Origin: Mycobacterium rhizamassiliense
Lineage (GTDB): Bacteria; Actinomycetota; Actinomycetes; Mycobacteriales; Mycobacteriaceae
Assembly (NCBI RefSeq): GCF_900157375.1
Contig: NZ_LT721901.1
Coordinates: 5,774,970-5,838,969 of the forward strand
DNA length: 64,000 bases
Reading direction: 5' to 3'
The stretch's first letter is position 1. Each line of letters starts with the position of its first letter. The notes under the pieces are model-generated. The model ran no database searches, was not told the origin of the DNA, and was given only the letters and a program-made list of their open reading frames with translations. The position numbers and the translations under genes were made by a program. Positions 47,605 to 57,128 of the stretch are shown one piece after another.

Positions 47605-48508
47605 TGGACGCCGAACTCGAGCGCTGGAAGCCGCGGGCCGATACTTCGACTACCTTGGATTCAGGGTGTTCTATCGCAGCGAAGGCTCCGGGCCGCCGCT
47701 ACTACTGATCCACGGCTACCCGTTCAACACTTGGGATTGGGCCGCGATCTGGCCCACTCTTGTCGAGCAGTTCACCGTTATCGCACCCGACATGCTGGGC
47801 ATGGGCTTTTCCGACAAGCCCACCGCCTACGAATACTCGGTGCCCGACCACGCCGATATGCACGAAGCCCTCCTCGCCCACCTAAGCGTGACCTCCTGCC
47901 ATCTCTTGGCCCATGACATCGGTGACTCCGTCGGCCAGGAAATGCTTGCCCGGCACGAATTGGGCCAGCAGTCGTGCGGTCCGCTAAAGCTCCAATCGGT
48001 GACATGGCTCAACGGCGGATTGTTCAACGAGACATACCGGCCGCGGCTGGCACAGAAGGTATTGTCCCGAACTCCGCTGGGCGACTTGGCAAGTAAGCTG
48101 CCGAACATCCTGCTGTCACGGCGGGTTCTCGAACGCACGATCAACGAACTGTTCGGCCCGCACACGCAGCCGTCGCCGCGGATGCACGAGCTCTTCCACC
48201 AGATCATGGACGTCAACGACGGTAAGCGGGTGACCCACAAAGTCGGCCGGTTCGTCAACGATCGATATCTGTATCGCAACAGGTGGGTGCGGGCCATGCG
48301 CCAGACGAACGTTCCGATGCGGTTCATCGACGGCCCGGCCGATCCGAATTCTGGCAGGCATATGGCCGACCGTTATCGGCAGCTGATTCCCGATCCCGAC
48401 GTGGTGATGCTGGGCGACGATATCGGGCACTGGCCCCAGATCGAGGCGCCCGACGCGGTACTGGCCGCGCTGCTCGAGCACATCGGCCGTGTCACGAAAG
48501 CTGTCTAG
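47605..48508 (+). CDS. Alpha/beta hydrolase (epoxide hydrolase/haloalkane dehalogenase-like), probable N-terminal frameshift
   Basis: About 300-residue hydrolase. Visible: oxyanion-hole HGYPFN, nucleophile elbow LAHDIGDS with Asp as likely nucleophile, a cap-like middle section, and the late catalytic His in IGHWPQIEAP. The substrate cannot be predicted. The good frame has no proper start upstream: it reads ALEAAGRYFDYLGFRVFYRSEG, while the only suitable ATG (47605, MDAELERWK) lies in another frame. Inserting one G near 47630 would join them as ERWKAAGRYFDYLG. So either a real one-base loss or a sequence error is present, or translation starts at GTG 47666 with a shortened N-terminus (280 residues). 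It converges on coaD with 15 bases between stops. Confidence 0.7.
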
Positions 48509-48523
48509 CGCAACCGTTCTGAA

Positions 48524-49000
48524 CTAGCCTGACAGTTTTTCGCGCAGGCGGCGATTGACGGATTCCGGCAGCAGCTTGGAAACGTCGCCGCCCAGCGTCG
48601 CGACCTCCTTGGCCAACGACGACGACACGAACGAATACTGCGGGTCCGTCGCCACGAAGAACGTGTCGACGTTCGCGACGTGCTTGTTCATCTGCGCCAT
48701 CTGCAGTTCGTATTCGAAGTCGGTGTCGGTGCGCAGCCCCTTGACGATCGCGGTCAGCCCGCGCGACGTCACGAAGTCCACCACCAGCCCCTGCCCGGCC
48801 TCCACCCGCAGGTTCGGCAGATGCTCGGTCGCCTCCTCGATCATCGCGATCCGCTCGTCGAGGTCGAACATGCCCTTCTTGGCGGGGTTGACCAGGATTG
48901 CCACCACCACCTCATCGAACTGGCCCGCGGCGCGTTCGAAGACATCGATGTGGCCCAACGTCACCGGGTCAAACGATCCGGGGCAAACCGCGCCGCTCAT
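48524..49000 (-). CDS. coaD: Phosphopantetheine adenylyltransferase
   Basis: 158-residue enzyme for the penultimate step of coenzyme A synthesis, joining 4'-phosphopantetheine and ATP to give dephospho-CoA. It shows the nucleotidyltransferase signature [12 protein letters not shown] at the N-terminus (TxGH at about 14-17), [19 protein letters not shown] and the C-terminal [15 protein letters not shown]. Length and sequence agree with mycobacterial CoaD (KdtB). It is the last gene of the lipN-to-coaD run, 24 bases after rsmD. It is not a phosphopantetheinyl transferase and so cannot activate the Pfa or Pps carrier domains. Confidence 0.97.
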   Translation of the reverse strand: MSGAVCPGSFDPVTLGHIDVFERAAGQFDEVVVAILVNPAKKGMFDLDERIAMIEEATEHLPNLRVEAGQGLVVDFVTSRGLTAIVKGLRTDTDFEYELQMAQMNKHVANVDTFFVATDPQYSFVSSSLAKEVATLGGDVSKLLPESVNRRLREKLSG

Positions 49001-49024
49001 AAGCGATCAAGGTAGCAGGGCGGC

Positions 49025-49507
49025 TCAGTCAAATTCGGCCAGCTCCAGACGGGTGTCGCCGTAAGCGCGCTCCGGCCACGCGGTCCAGCCCTGCGGCCAG
49101 CGCAGCGGCGCGCTGCTGGCCGCGCGCTCCAGCACCGCGACGGCGCCCTCGCGCAACCAGCCATGGGCGCCCAGCGCGGCCACCACGTCTTCCAGCTCCT
49201 CGGTCGCGACGTCGTAGGGCGGATCGGCCAGCACCAGGTCCACCGCCGCCGGCGCCCCGCCCGCCAGCACGGCGGCCACGGCCCCACGGCGCAGCGTCGC
49301 CCCGGGCAGGCCCACGGATTCGATGTTGCGGGCGATGACGGCGGCGGTGCGCTGATCGGAGTCCAGCACCGCCAGCCCCGTCAGGTCCATTCGCGCGGTC
49401 ACGATGTTGAACAGCGACTCGCGCACCCGATCGGTGGTCGGCCTGGTCCCGCGCGGCGGGACCGCGATGCGCCTGCCTCCGGCGACGCCGCCGATGATGC
49501 GGGTCAG
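49025..49507 (-). CDS. rsmD: RsmD-type 16S rRNA methyltransferase lacking SAM-binding motif I
   Basis: About 160 residues instead of the roughly 188 remembered for M. tuberculosis. N-terminus [19 protein letters not shown] and middle [16 protein letters not shown] are typical, and the catalytic motif ADPPYD is present. After GLAVLD the sequence jumps directly to [12 protein letters not shown]. Relatives have about 24 residues between these points, including the AGSGALGLEAL glycine loop that binds S-adenosylmethionine. The loss is in frame. Activity (m2G966 of 16S rRNA) is doubtful unless this is an assembly artefact. The start is uncertain: CTG at 49507 overlaps the pyc stop and fits the family N-terminus, while no ATG or GTG is close. 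Confidence 0.8.
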   Translation of the reverse strand: MTRIIGGVAGGRRIAVPPRGTRPTTDRVRESLFNIVTARMDLTGLAVLDSDQRTAAVIARNIESVGLPGATLRRGAVAAVLAGGAPAAVDLVLADPPYDVATEELEDVVAALGAHGWLREGAVAVLERAASSAPLRWPQGWTAWPERAYGDTRLELAEFD

Positions 49508-52500
49508 CTGAGCACCACCAGCAGGTCGCCGCCCTCCACCTGCGCGGTGCTCGACACCGCCACCCGCTGCACCGCCGCGTCTTTGGGCGCGGTGATCGGG
49601 GCCTCCATCTTCATCGCCTCGATGGTCGCGATCGTCTGGCCCGCGCTCACCCGATCGCCCTCGGCGATCCCGACGGTGACCACGCCGGCGAACGGCGCGG
49701 CGATGTGATCGGGATTGCCGCGCTCGGCCTTCTCGGCGGTCGGGACCGAACTGGCGATGCTGCGGTCGCGCACCAGCACCGGCCGCAGCTGGCCGTTGAT
49801 GATGCACATCACCGTTCGCATGCCCCGCTCGTCCGGCTCGGAGATGGCCTCCAGGCCGATCAGCAGATCGACCCCGCGCTCCAGTTCCACCGAATGCTCT
49901 TCGCCTTGGCGCAGGCCGTAGAAGAACTGGTTGGCCGACAGATGCGAGGTGTCGCCGTAGTTTACCCGATGCTCCTCGAATTCCTTTGTCGGGCCAGGGA
50001 ATAGCAGCCGGTTCAGGGTCGCCTGACGCTTGGTGCCGTTCAGCGCCAGCGCGGCCTCATCCTCTGCGGTCAATTGCTGCGTCGGCTTGGCCGGCCCGCG
50101 GCCCTCCAGCGCCGCGGTGCGCAGCGGTTCGGGCCATCCGCCGGGCGGGTCGCCGAGCTCACCGCGCAGGAATCCGACCACCGACTCCGGGATGTCCAAT
50201 CGCGAAGGCTCGGCGGCGAATTCGTCGGCGCTCACGCCCGCACCGACCAGGGCGAGCGCCAGGTCGCCGACCACCTTCGACGACGGGGTGACCTTGATCA
50301 GCCGGCCCAGCACCCGGTCGGAGCCGGCGTAGGCCTCCTCGATCTCTTCGAATCGATCGCCCAGCCCCAGCGCGATCGCCTGCTGGCGCAGGTTCGACAA
50401 TTGGCCGCCGGGGATTTCGTGGTGGTACACCCGCCCGGTCGGCCCGGGCAGCCCGGACTCGAAGGGCGCGTACACCTTTCGCAGCGCCTCCCAGTACGGC
50501 TCGAGCGCGCATACCGCCGGCAGCGACAGCCCGGTGTCGTAATCGGTGTGCGCTGCCGCGGCGACGATCGAACTGAGCGCGGGCTGGCTGGTGGTCCCGG
50601 CCAACGGCGCCGACGCACCGTCGACGGCGTCGGCCCCGGCCTGCCACGCGGCCACGTAACTCGCCAGCTGGCCGCCCGGGGTGTCGTGGGTGTGCACGTG
50701 CACGGGCAGGTCGAACCGGCTGCGCAGCGCGGAGACCAGTTGGTGTGCCGCCGGTGGCCGCAGCAGCCCGGCCATGTCCTTGATGGCCAGCACGTGGGCG
50801 CCGGCCTCGACAATCTGCTCGGCCAGCTTCAGGTAGTAGTCCAGGGTGTACAGGCGCTCGCCCGGATCGGCCAGGTCGCCGGTGTAGCACATCGCGACTT
50901 CCGCTATGGCAGAGCCGGTTTCGCGGACGGCGTCGATCGCGGGCCGCATCGAGTCGAGATTGTTCAGCGCGTCGAAGATGCGGAAGATGTCGATCCCGGT
51001 GGACGTCGCCTCCTCCACGAACGCGGAGGTGACCAGCTCCGGGTACGGCGTGTAACCCACGGTGTTGCGGCCGCGCAGCAGCATCTGCAGGCAGATGTTG
51101 GGCATCGCCTCGCGCAGCGTGGCCAGCCGCTCCCAGGGGTCTTCCTTCAGAAACCGCAGCGCCACATCGTAAGTCGCGCCGCCCCAGCACTCGACCGACA
51201 GCAGCTGAGGCATCATCCGGGCGACATACGGCGCCACCCTGTTCAATCCGCTGGTGCGCAGCCGGGTCGCCAGCAGCGACTGGTGCGCGTCCCGGAACGT
51301 CGTGTCGGTGACGCCGACCGCCGGCGACTCGCGCAGCCAGCGTGCGAATCCCTCGGGCCCCAACTCGACCAGGCGCTGCTTGGAGCCGGCGGGCGGGTCG
51401 GCCTCCAGATCGATGTCGGGCAGCTTGTCGTGCGGGTACGCCGTCGAAACCCGCGCGCCGTGCGGCTGATTGACGGTGACGTCGGCCAGATAGGTGAGGA
51501 TCTTGGTGCCGCGGTCGGCCGACGCGTGCGCGGTCAGCAGCTGGGGCCGCTCGTCGATGAACGACGTGGTAATGCGGCCGGCCTGGAAGTCGGGATCATC
51601 CAAAACCGCTTGCAGGAACGGAATATTCGTCGATACCCCGCGAATCCGGAACTCCGCCATCGCGCGCCGGGCCCGGGCCACCGCGGCCGGAAAGTCGCGG
51701 CCCCGACAGGTCAACTTGACCAGCATCGAGTCGAAGTGGGCGCTGATCTCGGCACCGAGGTTGGTGCTGCCGTCCAGGCGGATGCCCGCGCCACCGGGGC
51801 TGCGGTACGTGCTGATCCGCCCGGTATCGGGCCGGAACCCGTTGGCCGGATCCTCGGTGGTGATCCGGCACTGCAGCGCGGCGCCGCGCGGCGCAACGTT
51901 CTCCTGCCGCAAGCCCAGATCGTCGAGCGTCTCGCCCGACGCGATGCGCAGCTGGCTGGAGACCAGGTCGACGTCGGTGACCTCCTCGGTGACGGTGTGC
52001 TCCACCTGAATCCGCGGATTCATCTCGATGAAGACGTAATCGCCGTTCTCGTCGAGCAGGAATTCGACCGTGCCGGCGCAGGTGTAGTTGATGTGCTGCG
52101 CGAACTTCACCGCGTCGGCGCAGATCTTGTCCCGCAATTCGGGATCCAGGTTCGGCGCGGGCGCCAGCTCGACGACCTTTTGGTGGCGACGCTGCACGCT
52201 GCAGTCGCGCTCGTAGAGATGAATCACGTTGCCTTCGTTGTCGGCCAGGATCTGCACCTCGATGTGGCGGGGCTTGATCACCGCCTGCTCGAGATACACC
52301 GTCGGGTCGCCGAACGCCGACTCGGCCTCGCGACTGGCCGCCTCGATGGCTTCGGGCAGCCCGTCGATGTCGTTGACCCGCCGCATGCCGCGTCCGCCGC
52401 CGCCGGCAACCGCCTTGACGAACAACGGAAACCGCAGGTCGGCCTCCCCGGAATCCAAGGCCGCCACCAACTCCTCGACCGAGGACGACGGCTCCGACGA

Positions 52501-52899
52501 GCTGAGCACCGGCAATCCCGCGGCGCGGGCCGCCTCGATCGCGCGGGACTTATTTCCCGTCAGCTCAAGGACTTCGGCGCCGGGGCCGACGAACGTGATG
52601 CCGGCCGCCGCGCACGCCGCGGCCAGTTTGGGGTTTTCCGACAAGAACCCGTAGCCGGGGTAGATCGCGTCGGCGCCCGCGGTGCGCGCGGTCTCGACGA
52701 TCTCGTCGATGGACAGGTAGGCGCGCACCGGGTGGCCCTCGTCGCCGATCTGATACGACTCGTCGGCCTTGAGCCGATGCTGCGAATTGCGGTCCTCGTA
52801 GGCGTAGACGGCGACCGTCCCGACACCGAGTTCATAGGCCGCGCGAAACGCGCGAATCGCGATCTCGCCCCGGTTGGCCACCAGCACTTTGGAGATCAC
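49504..52899 (-). CDS. pyc: Pyruvate carboxylase
   Basis: 1131-residue biotin enzyme converting pyruvate to oxaloacetate. The N-terminal biotin carboxylase domain has [13 protein letters not shown], the glycine loop [11 protein letters not shown] and [15 protein letters not shown]. The central carboxyltransferase has [15 protein letters not shown] and [13 protein letters not shown]. The C-terminal biotin carrier carries EAMKMEAPI, with the biotinylated Lys near residue 1097. The length equals the single-chain pyruvate carboxylase family. GTG 52899 has AGGAG 8 bases upstream and lies 10 bases after the VKOR stop; its end overlaps rsmD by 4 bases. Confidence 0.97.
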   Translation of the reverse strand: MISKVLVANRGEIAIRAFRAAYELGVGTVAVYAYEDRNSQHRLKADESYQIGDEGHPVRAYLSIDEIVETARTAGADAIYPGYGFLSENPKLAAACAAAGITFVGPGAEVLELTGNKSRAIEAARAAGLPVLSSSEPSSSVEELVAALDSGEADLRFPLFVKAVAGGGGRGMRRVNDIDGLPEAIEAASREAESAFGDPTVYLEQAVIKPRHIEVQILADNEGNVIHLYERDCSVQRRHQKVVELAPAPNLDPELRDKICADAVKFAQHINYTCAGTVEFLLDENGDYVFIEMNPRIQVEHTVTEEVTDVDLVSSQLRIASGETLDDLGLRQENVAPRGAALQCRITTEDPANGFRPDTGRISTYRSPGGAGIRLDGSTNLGAEISAHFDSMLVKLTCRGRDFPAAVARARRAMAEFRIRGVSTNIPFLQAVLDDPDFQAGRITTSFIDERPQLLTAHASADRGTKILTYLADVTVNQPHGARVSTAYPHDKLPDIDLEADPPAGSKQRLVELGPEGFARWLRESPAVGVTDTTFRDAHQSLLATRLRTSGLNRVAPYVARMMPQLLSVECWGGATYDVALRFLKEDPWERLATLREAMPNICLQMLLRGRNTVGYTPYPELVTSAFVEEATSTGIDIFRIFDALNNLDSMRPAIDAVRETGSAIAEVAMCYTGDLADPGERLYTLDYYLKLAEQIVEAGAHVLAIKDMAGLLRPPAAHQLVSALRSRFDLPVHVHTHDTPGGQLASYVAAWQAGADAVDGASAPLAGTTSQPALSSIVAAAAHTDYDTGLSLPAVCALEPYWEALRKVYAPFESGLPGPTGRVYHHEIPGGQLSNLRQQAIALGLGDRFEEIEEAYAGSDRVLGRLIKVTPSSKVVGDLALALVGAGVSADEFAAEPSRLDIPESVVGFLRGELGDPPGGWPEPLRTAALEGRGPAKPTQQLTAEDEAALALNGTKRQATLNRLLFPGPTKEFEEHRVNYGDTSHLSANQFFYGLRQGEEHSVELERGVDLLIGLEAISEPDERGMRTVMCIINGQLRPVLVRDRSIASSVPTAEKAERGNPDHIAAPFAGVVTVGIAEGDRVSAGQTIATIEAMKMEAPITAPKDAAVQRVAVSSTAQVEGGDLLVVLS

Positions 52900-52909
52900 C
52901 CTTGACTCC

Positions 52910-53494
52910 TTACAGAAGCGTCGACCAATAATCCCAGAACCGCACCATGATCAGCAGAAACACCGCGGTGAACCACAACGTTACGATCGACCAGCGCCAT
53001 CCGAAAAGCACCCGCACCGCCGCACCCGAGCCCTGAAGCGACGGGCGCACCACGATCGAGGCAACCACGACCAACAGCGTGATGGTGACCGCCCAGACCA
53101 CCATGCAATAGGGGCACAGCGCCCCGATCCGGTACAGGCTCTGGAAGATCAGCCAGTGCACGAACACGGTGCCGACCAGTACGCCCGCCCCCAGGCCGAT
53201 CCAAAACCATTGCGGCAGATCAACTTTCGCGACGGCCAGCACACCGGCGACCACCACCACGGCGAAGCCGGCGATGCCCAGCAGCGGGTTGGGAAAGCTC
53301 AGCAGCGACGCCTGCGGGGTGACCATCACCGAGCCGCAGGACAGGATCGGGTTGATGTTGCACGACGGCACGTACCCCGGGTCGGCGAGGATGTCGATCT
53401 TCTCCACCGTCAACGTCATGGAGCAGAGCAGCCCGATCAGGCCTGCGATCAACACCCACCACGCGCTGAGCGCGGGCACCCGCTCGCGGGTCAC
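52910..53494 (-). CDS. Vitamin K epoxide reductase (VKOR) family membrane protein
   Basis: 194-residue membrane protein with about five hydrophobic segments, corresponding to Rv2968c. It has the VKOR loop cysteines (SCNINPILSCGS) and the redox CPYC motif in GALCPYCMVVWAV. In mycobacteria VKOR takes the place of DsbB, reoxidising DsbA-like proteins and passing electrons to quinone; the DsbA-like gene directly upstream fits as partner. GTG 53494 is chosen, 10 bases after the dsbA-like stop. The open frame runs further upstream, but only as a shadow of that gene. Confidence 0.92.
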   Translation of the reverse strand: MTRERVPALSAWWVLIAGLIGLLCSMTLTVEKIDILADPGYVPSCNINPILSCGSVMVTPQASLLSFPNPLLGIAGFAVVVVAGVLAVAKVDLPQWFWIGLGAGVLVGTVFVHWLIFQSLYRIGALCPYCMVVWAVTITLLVVVASIVVRPSLQGSGAAVRVLFGWRWSIVTLWFTAVFLLIMVRFWDYWSTLL

Positions 53495-53504
53495 CGGCGA
53501 CGCC

Positions 53505-54272
53505 TCACGCAGCGCCAGGAGCGACGGCGGTGTCGATCCCGGGCACATCGCCCACGATGCTCTTGATCTTGGCGACGAACGCGTCAGGCGTCGACGGGTC
53601 GTAGTTCTCGCCGTTGATCTTGACCGTCGGGGTCGCGGTGATGTTCGCGGTCGACGCTTCACCGGTGACCTTGGAGAGGTACTTCCCGCTGTTGATGCAG
53701 TCGGGCATCTTGCCGACCACGCCTGCCTCGCGGGCGATTTCGATCAGCTTGGCGTTGTCGGGGAAGCTGCTGGCCCGCTCGTCGGGCTGCGTCCCGGCGC
53801 TGAACAGCGCGGTGTGGAAGCGACGGAACGCGTCGGTGGACTCGTCGGCGACGCACAGGGCTGCCGCGCCGGCCCGCGACGAGTAGTTCTGGTTCTTGCC
53901 GCTGTCGAGAATGGCCACCATCGAGTAGTCGGCCGCGATGGCGCCGGCGTCGATGAGCCGCGACACCGTCGGCCCGAAGGTGCGCTCGAAGTTGCCGCAC
54001 GCCGGACACAGGAAGTCCTCGTAGAAGTTGACGACGGCCTTCGGGTTGTTGGTACCCGGCTGGGTGACCAGCTTGCTGGACGTCACCCGCACGGTGTCGC
54101 CCTGCCCCGAGGCTCCGCCCTTCTTGTCGTGGTGCTGCGTCACGATGTAGAAGACCAGCGCGACGGCGAAGATCACGATGAACGCGGTCCCGCCGATCTG
54201 AATGAGGCGGCCGGATTTGCCACCCGTGGACTTCAGGTCGAATCGTTCGGGACGTTTAGGTTTGTCGGCCAC
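53505..54272 (-). CDS. Membrane-anchored DsbA-like thiol-disulfide oxidoreductase (Rv2969c type)
   Basis: 255-residue protein with a short charged N-terminus (ADKPKRPERF), one membrane anchor (about residues 27-46, IGGTAFIVIFAVALVFYIV) and an extracytoplasmic thioredoxin-like domain with redox motif CPAC in YEDFLCPACGNFE (about 100). It probably introduces disulfides into secreted proteins and is recycled by the VKOR downstream. The GTG at 54272 gives the family N-terminus; the frame stays open upstream without similarity. It lies 35 bases after lipN in the same direction. Confidence 0.92.
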   Translation of the reverse strand: MADKPKRPERFDLKSTGGKSGRLIQIGGTAFIVIFAVALVFYIVTQHHDKKGGASGQGDTVRVTSSKLVTQPGTNNPKAVVNFYEDFLCPACGNFERTFGPTVSRLIDAGAIAADYSMVAILDSGKNQNYSSRAGAAALCVADESTDAFRRFHTALFSAGTQPDERASSFPDNAKLIEIAREAGVVGKMPDCINSGKYLSKVTGEASTANITATPTVKINGENYDPSTPDAFVAKIKSIVGDVPGIDTAVAPGAA

Positions 54273-54307
54273 GCGCTTTAGATTACCGGCGCCCGTAGCC
54301 GGGCAGA

Positions 54308-55429
54308 TCAGGCCCGGCTCAGGTGGGCCCGCAGGGCCGAGATCAGGTCGCTGGTTGCCATGGCGCTGTCGCCGCCGAGCGGGAACAGACTGGCGAAGCC
54401 GTGCGTCAGCGAGCCCATGTAGCGCAGGTCGACCGGCGTCCCGGCGGCCTGCAGCGCGGCGGCGTAGTGCTGGCCCTCGTCGCGCAGCGGGTCGAAACCG
54501 CCGACCGCGATCAGCGCGGGCGCCAGGTCGGCCAGCGACTCGGCCAGCGCCGGCGACACCCGCGGGTCGGTCGGGTCGATCCCGGACCCCTTCAGGTAGT
54601 GCGCGGCGAACAGGTCCATGTCCCGCTTGGTCAGCAGAAAGCCGTGCGCGAACAGGCTCAGCGACCGGGTCTGCGCGGTGAAGTCGGTCCGCGGGTAGAG
54701 AAGCCATTGCAGCACCGGGGTCGGGCCGCCCGCGTCGCGGGCCAACTGGGACACGACGGCGGCCAGGTTGCCGCCCGCGCTGTCGCCGCCGACCGCGACA
54801 CGCCCGGAGGTCGCGCCGAGTTCGCGCGCGTTCTGGCACGCCCAGGTGAACGCGGCATAGGCATCCTCGATCGCCGCCGGCGCGGGGTGCTCGGGGGCCA
54901 GCCGGTAGTCGATCGACAGCACGTGGATTCCGGCGTCCCGACAGGTCAATCGGCACAGTGCGTCGCAGGACTCCAGGTCACCGATCGTCCAACCGCCGCC
55001 GTGATAGAAGACGAGCAAGTCGTCGGCGTCGCCGCTGGCCGGGCGGTAGTGCCGCGCCCGGATGTCACCGGCCGGACCGGGCAGCGTGAGGTCGTCCACG
55101 GCGACGTGGATCTGCGGACCCGCGAAACCCGTCAGCGAGTCGTGCATCTGGGCGCGCGAGGCGATCGGGTCACCGCCGGCGATCATCAGGCCGTCGATGC
55201 CGGCCAGCCGCAGGCCCGACAGCATCAGCTGCAGCGTCGGATCGAGCGTGTTGCCGTCGATGGCCACCGAGCGGATCCCGGACAGCGCCCGTTTGGCGGG
55301 CGCCGGGATCCACGGAATGACCTTGGGCCCGACGTTGGTGACGGCCCCCTGCAGGAGGCTGGCCCAGCGCGTCGGCCCGCGTGAAAGTCCGCGCTGCACA
55401 TCCGGTGTGCCTGGCAGACTCGGTGTCAT
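54308..55429 (-). CDS. lipN: LipN-like alpha/beta hydrolase esterase (hormone-sensitive lipase family)
   Basis: 373-residue esterase with the HSL-family oxyanion motif HGGGW (in VFYHGGGWTIG, near 150), the nucleophile GDSAGG (near 220), and the catalytic Asp (GFDPLRDEG) and His (LTHGF) in the last quarter. The N-terminus (TPSLPG) matches remembered M. tuberculosis LipN, which supports the ATG at 55429. This ATG overlaps head to head, as CATG, with the ATG of the divergent aldo/keto reductase. LipN hydrolyses short-chain esters in vitro; its natural substrate is unclear. Confidence 0.9.
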   Translation of the reverse strand: MTPSLPGTPDVQRGLSRGPTRWASLLQGAVTNVGPKVIPWIPAPAKRALSGIRSVAIDGNTLDPTLQLMLSGLRLAGIDGLMIAGGDPIASRAQMHDSLTGFAGPQIHVAVDDLTLPGPAGDIRARHYRPASGDADDLLVFYHGGGWTIGDLESCDALCRLTCRDAGIHVLSIDYRLAPEHPAPAAIEDAYAAFTWACQNARELGATSGRVAVGGDSAGGNLAAVVSQLARDAGGPTPVLQWLLYPRTDFTAQTRSLSLFAHGFLLTKRDMDLFAAHYLKGSGIDPTDPRVSPALAESLADLAPALIAVGGFDPLRDEGQHYAAALQAAGTPVDLRYMGSLTHGFASLFPLGGDSAMATSDLISALRAHLSRA

Positions 55430-56273
55430 GGGCAGCCCCCTTGAAAAAAACGTAGTCACCCTGAATGACGGTAATGCGATCCCCACCGTCGGGCTCGGAG
55501 TCTTCAAGGTCCCGCCGGCGGACACCCAGCAGGCAGTGAGTGCCGCGCTGCGCGCCGGTTACCGGCATATCGACACCGCCGCGGCCTACCGAAACGAACG
55601 GGAGACCGGACGCGCGGTTGCCGAGTCCGACGTGCCGCGCGACCAACTTTACGTCGTCACCAAATTGGCCAACCCGGACCATGGCTACGACAGCACGCTG
55701 GCGGCGTTCGACGCGAGCATGGACCGGCTCGGACTCGACTACCTCGACCTCTATCTGATCCACTGGCCGCAGCCCGCGCTCGGCAAGTTCGTCGACACCT
55801 TCAAGGCCTTCTCGCACCTGCGTGACCAGGGCCGGATCCGGTCGATCGGGGTGAGCAATTTCGAGCCGGAGCACCTGACCGTGCTCGTCGACGCCATCGG
55901 CGTCGTACCGGCCGTCAACCAGATCGAGTTACACCCCCGATTCACCCAGGCCGAGCTGCGCGAGGTGCACGCGCAGCGCGGGATCGCGACCGAGGCGTGG
56001 GCGCCGCTGGGGCGTGGGGCGCTGCTGAATCACCCGGCGATCACCGCCGTCGCCGAGGGCCGCGGGCGGACACCCGCGCAGGTGTTGATCCGCTGGCATA
56101 TTCAGCTCGGTAATATCGTGATCCCCAAGTCAGTGGACCCCAACCGGATTGCGAGCAACTTCGACGTGTTCGACTTCGAACTCAGCGCCAATGAAATGGC
56201 GTCGATCTCCTCGCTCGACGATGGAAGCCGACTTGGTCCGAATCCGCGAACTTTCAGTTTCACAGGCAGGTGA
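55428..56273 (+). CDS. Aldo/keto reductase, first of a tandem pair
   Basis: 281-residue NADPH-dependent oxidoreductase of the AKR superfamily (TIM barrel). The catalytic tetrad is visible: Asp and Tyr in [11 protein letters not shown] (about 45-55), Lys in VTKLANPD (near 77) and His in LIHWPQP (near 110). Cofactor-site motifs [13 protein letters not shown] and GVSNFEPEH are present. The ATG at 55428 has only weak ribosome-binding sequence and overlaps the lipN ATG on the other strand. The stop overlaps the second AKR as GTGA. It is the less Rv2971-like of the two. Confidence 0.9.
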   Translation: MGSPLEKNVVTLNDGNAIPTVGLGVFKVPPADTQQAVSAALRAGYRHIDTAAAYRNERETGRAVAESDVPRDQLYVVTKLANPDHGYDSTLAAFDASMDRLGLDYLDLYLIHWPQPALGKFVDTFKAFSHLRDQGRIRSIGVSNFEPEHLTVLVDAIGVVPAVNQIELHPRFTQAELREVHAQRGIATEAWAPLGRGALLNHPAITAVAEGRGRTPAQVLIRWHIQLGNIVIPKSVDPNRIASNFDVFDFELSANEMASISSLDDGSRLGPNPRTFSFTGR

Positions 56274-57124
56274 ATGAGTTGACTGGCGAGTCGGGCACCG
56301 CCGTACCCTCGATAACCCTCAATGACGAAAACACGATCCCGGTCCTTGGCCTGGGTGTCGCGGATTTGTCGGAGGACGAGACCGAGCGTGCCGTAGCGGC
56401 AGCATTGGAAATCGGCGTTCGGCTGATCGACACGGCTTCGGCCTACGGAAACGAAGCGGCGGTGGGTCGAGCTATCGCGGCCTCGGGCATTCCGCGTGCC
56501 GAACTGTTCGTGACCACCAAACTGGCCACCGCCGACCAGGGGTTCGCCAAGGCCCCGGAAGCGTGCACCGCCAGCTTGGAGCGTCTGGGGCTGGACTACC
56601 TCGACCTCTATCTGGTGCACTGGCCGGCCGCGGCGCAGGGAACCTACGTGGACTCCTTCGGCGGGCTGCTGCAGGCCCGCAGCACCGGGCTCACGCGCTC
56701 GATCGGCGTCGCGAACTTCACCGAGGAATACCTGCAGATGGTCATCGACCTGACGTTCACCACGCCGGCGATCAACCAGATCGAGCTGCACCCCATGCTC
56801 AATCAGGGCGAGATGCGCAAGACGAACGCGCAGCACAACGTCCTGACGCAGTCCTACACGCCGCTGGCGCTGGGCAGGCTGCTGGACAACCCGACGATCA
56901 CCTCGGTCGCCGCCGAGTACGGCAAGACTCCCGCGCAGGTGCTGTTGCGGTGGAACGTGCAACTCGGCAATGCGGTCGTCTTCCGGTCGGCCAATCCCGA
57001 ACGGATCGCCAGCAACATCGACATCTTCGATTTCGAGCTGGCCGACGAGCACGTCGACGCGATCAACGCGCTCGACGACGGCACCCGCCTGCGCCCGGAT
57101 CCCGAGACCTACGAGGGCGCGTAG
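56270..57124 (+). CDS. Aldo/keto reductase, second of a tandem pair (Rv2971 type)
   Basis: 284-residue AKR-superfamily reductase with tetrad residues in [21 protein letters not shown] and LVHWPAA. The sequence follows remembered Rv2971 closely ([36 protein letters not shown]). The cofactor motif has [12 protein letters not shown] in place of IPKS. GTG 56270 overlaps the preceding stop by 4 bases; TTG 56279 is an alternative. It converges on the HNH nuclease with only 4 bases between the stop codons. Confidence 0.92.
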   Translation: MNELTGESGTAVPSITLNDENTIPVLGLGVADLSEDETERAVAAALEIGVRLIDTASAYGNEAAVGRAIAASGIPRAELFVTTKLATADQGFAKAPEACTASLERLGLDYLDLYLVHWPAAAQGTYVDSFGGLLQARSTGLTRSIGVANFTEEYLQMVIDLTFTTPAINQIELHPMLNQGEMRKTNAQHNVLTQSYTPLALGRLLDNPTITSVAAEYGKTPAQVLLRWNVQLGNAVVFRSANPERIASNIDIFDFELADEHVDAINALDDGTRLRPDPETYEGA

Positions 57125-57128
57125 CCAG

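Noticed and set aside
48524-49000. coaD considered as a phosphopantetheinyl transferase (PfaE) for the Pfa cluster
   Set aside because: Motifs are those of phosphopantetheine adenylyltransferase of CoA synthesis; it also sits in its conserved housekeeping context.
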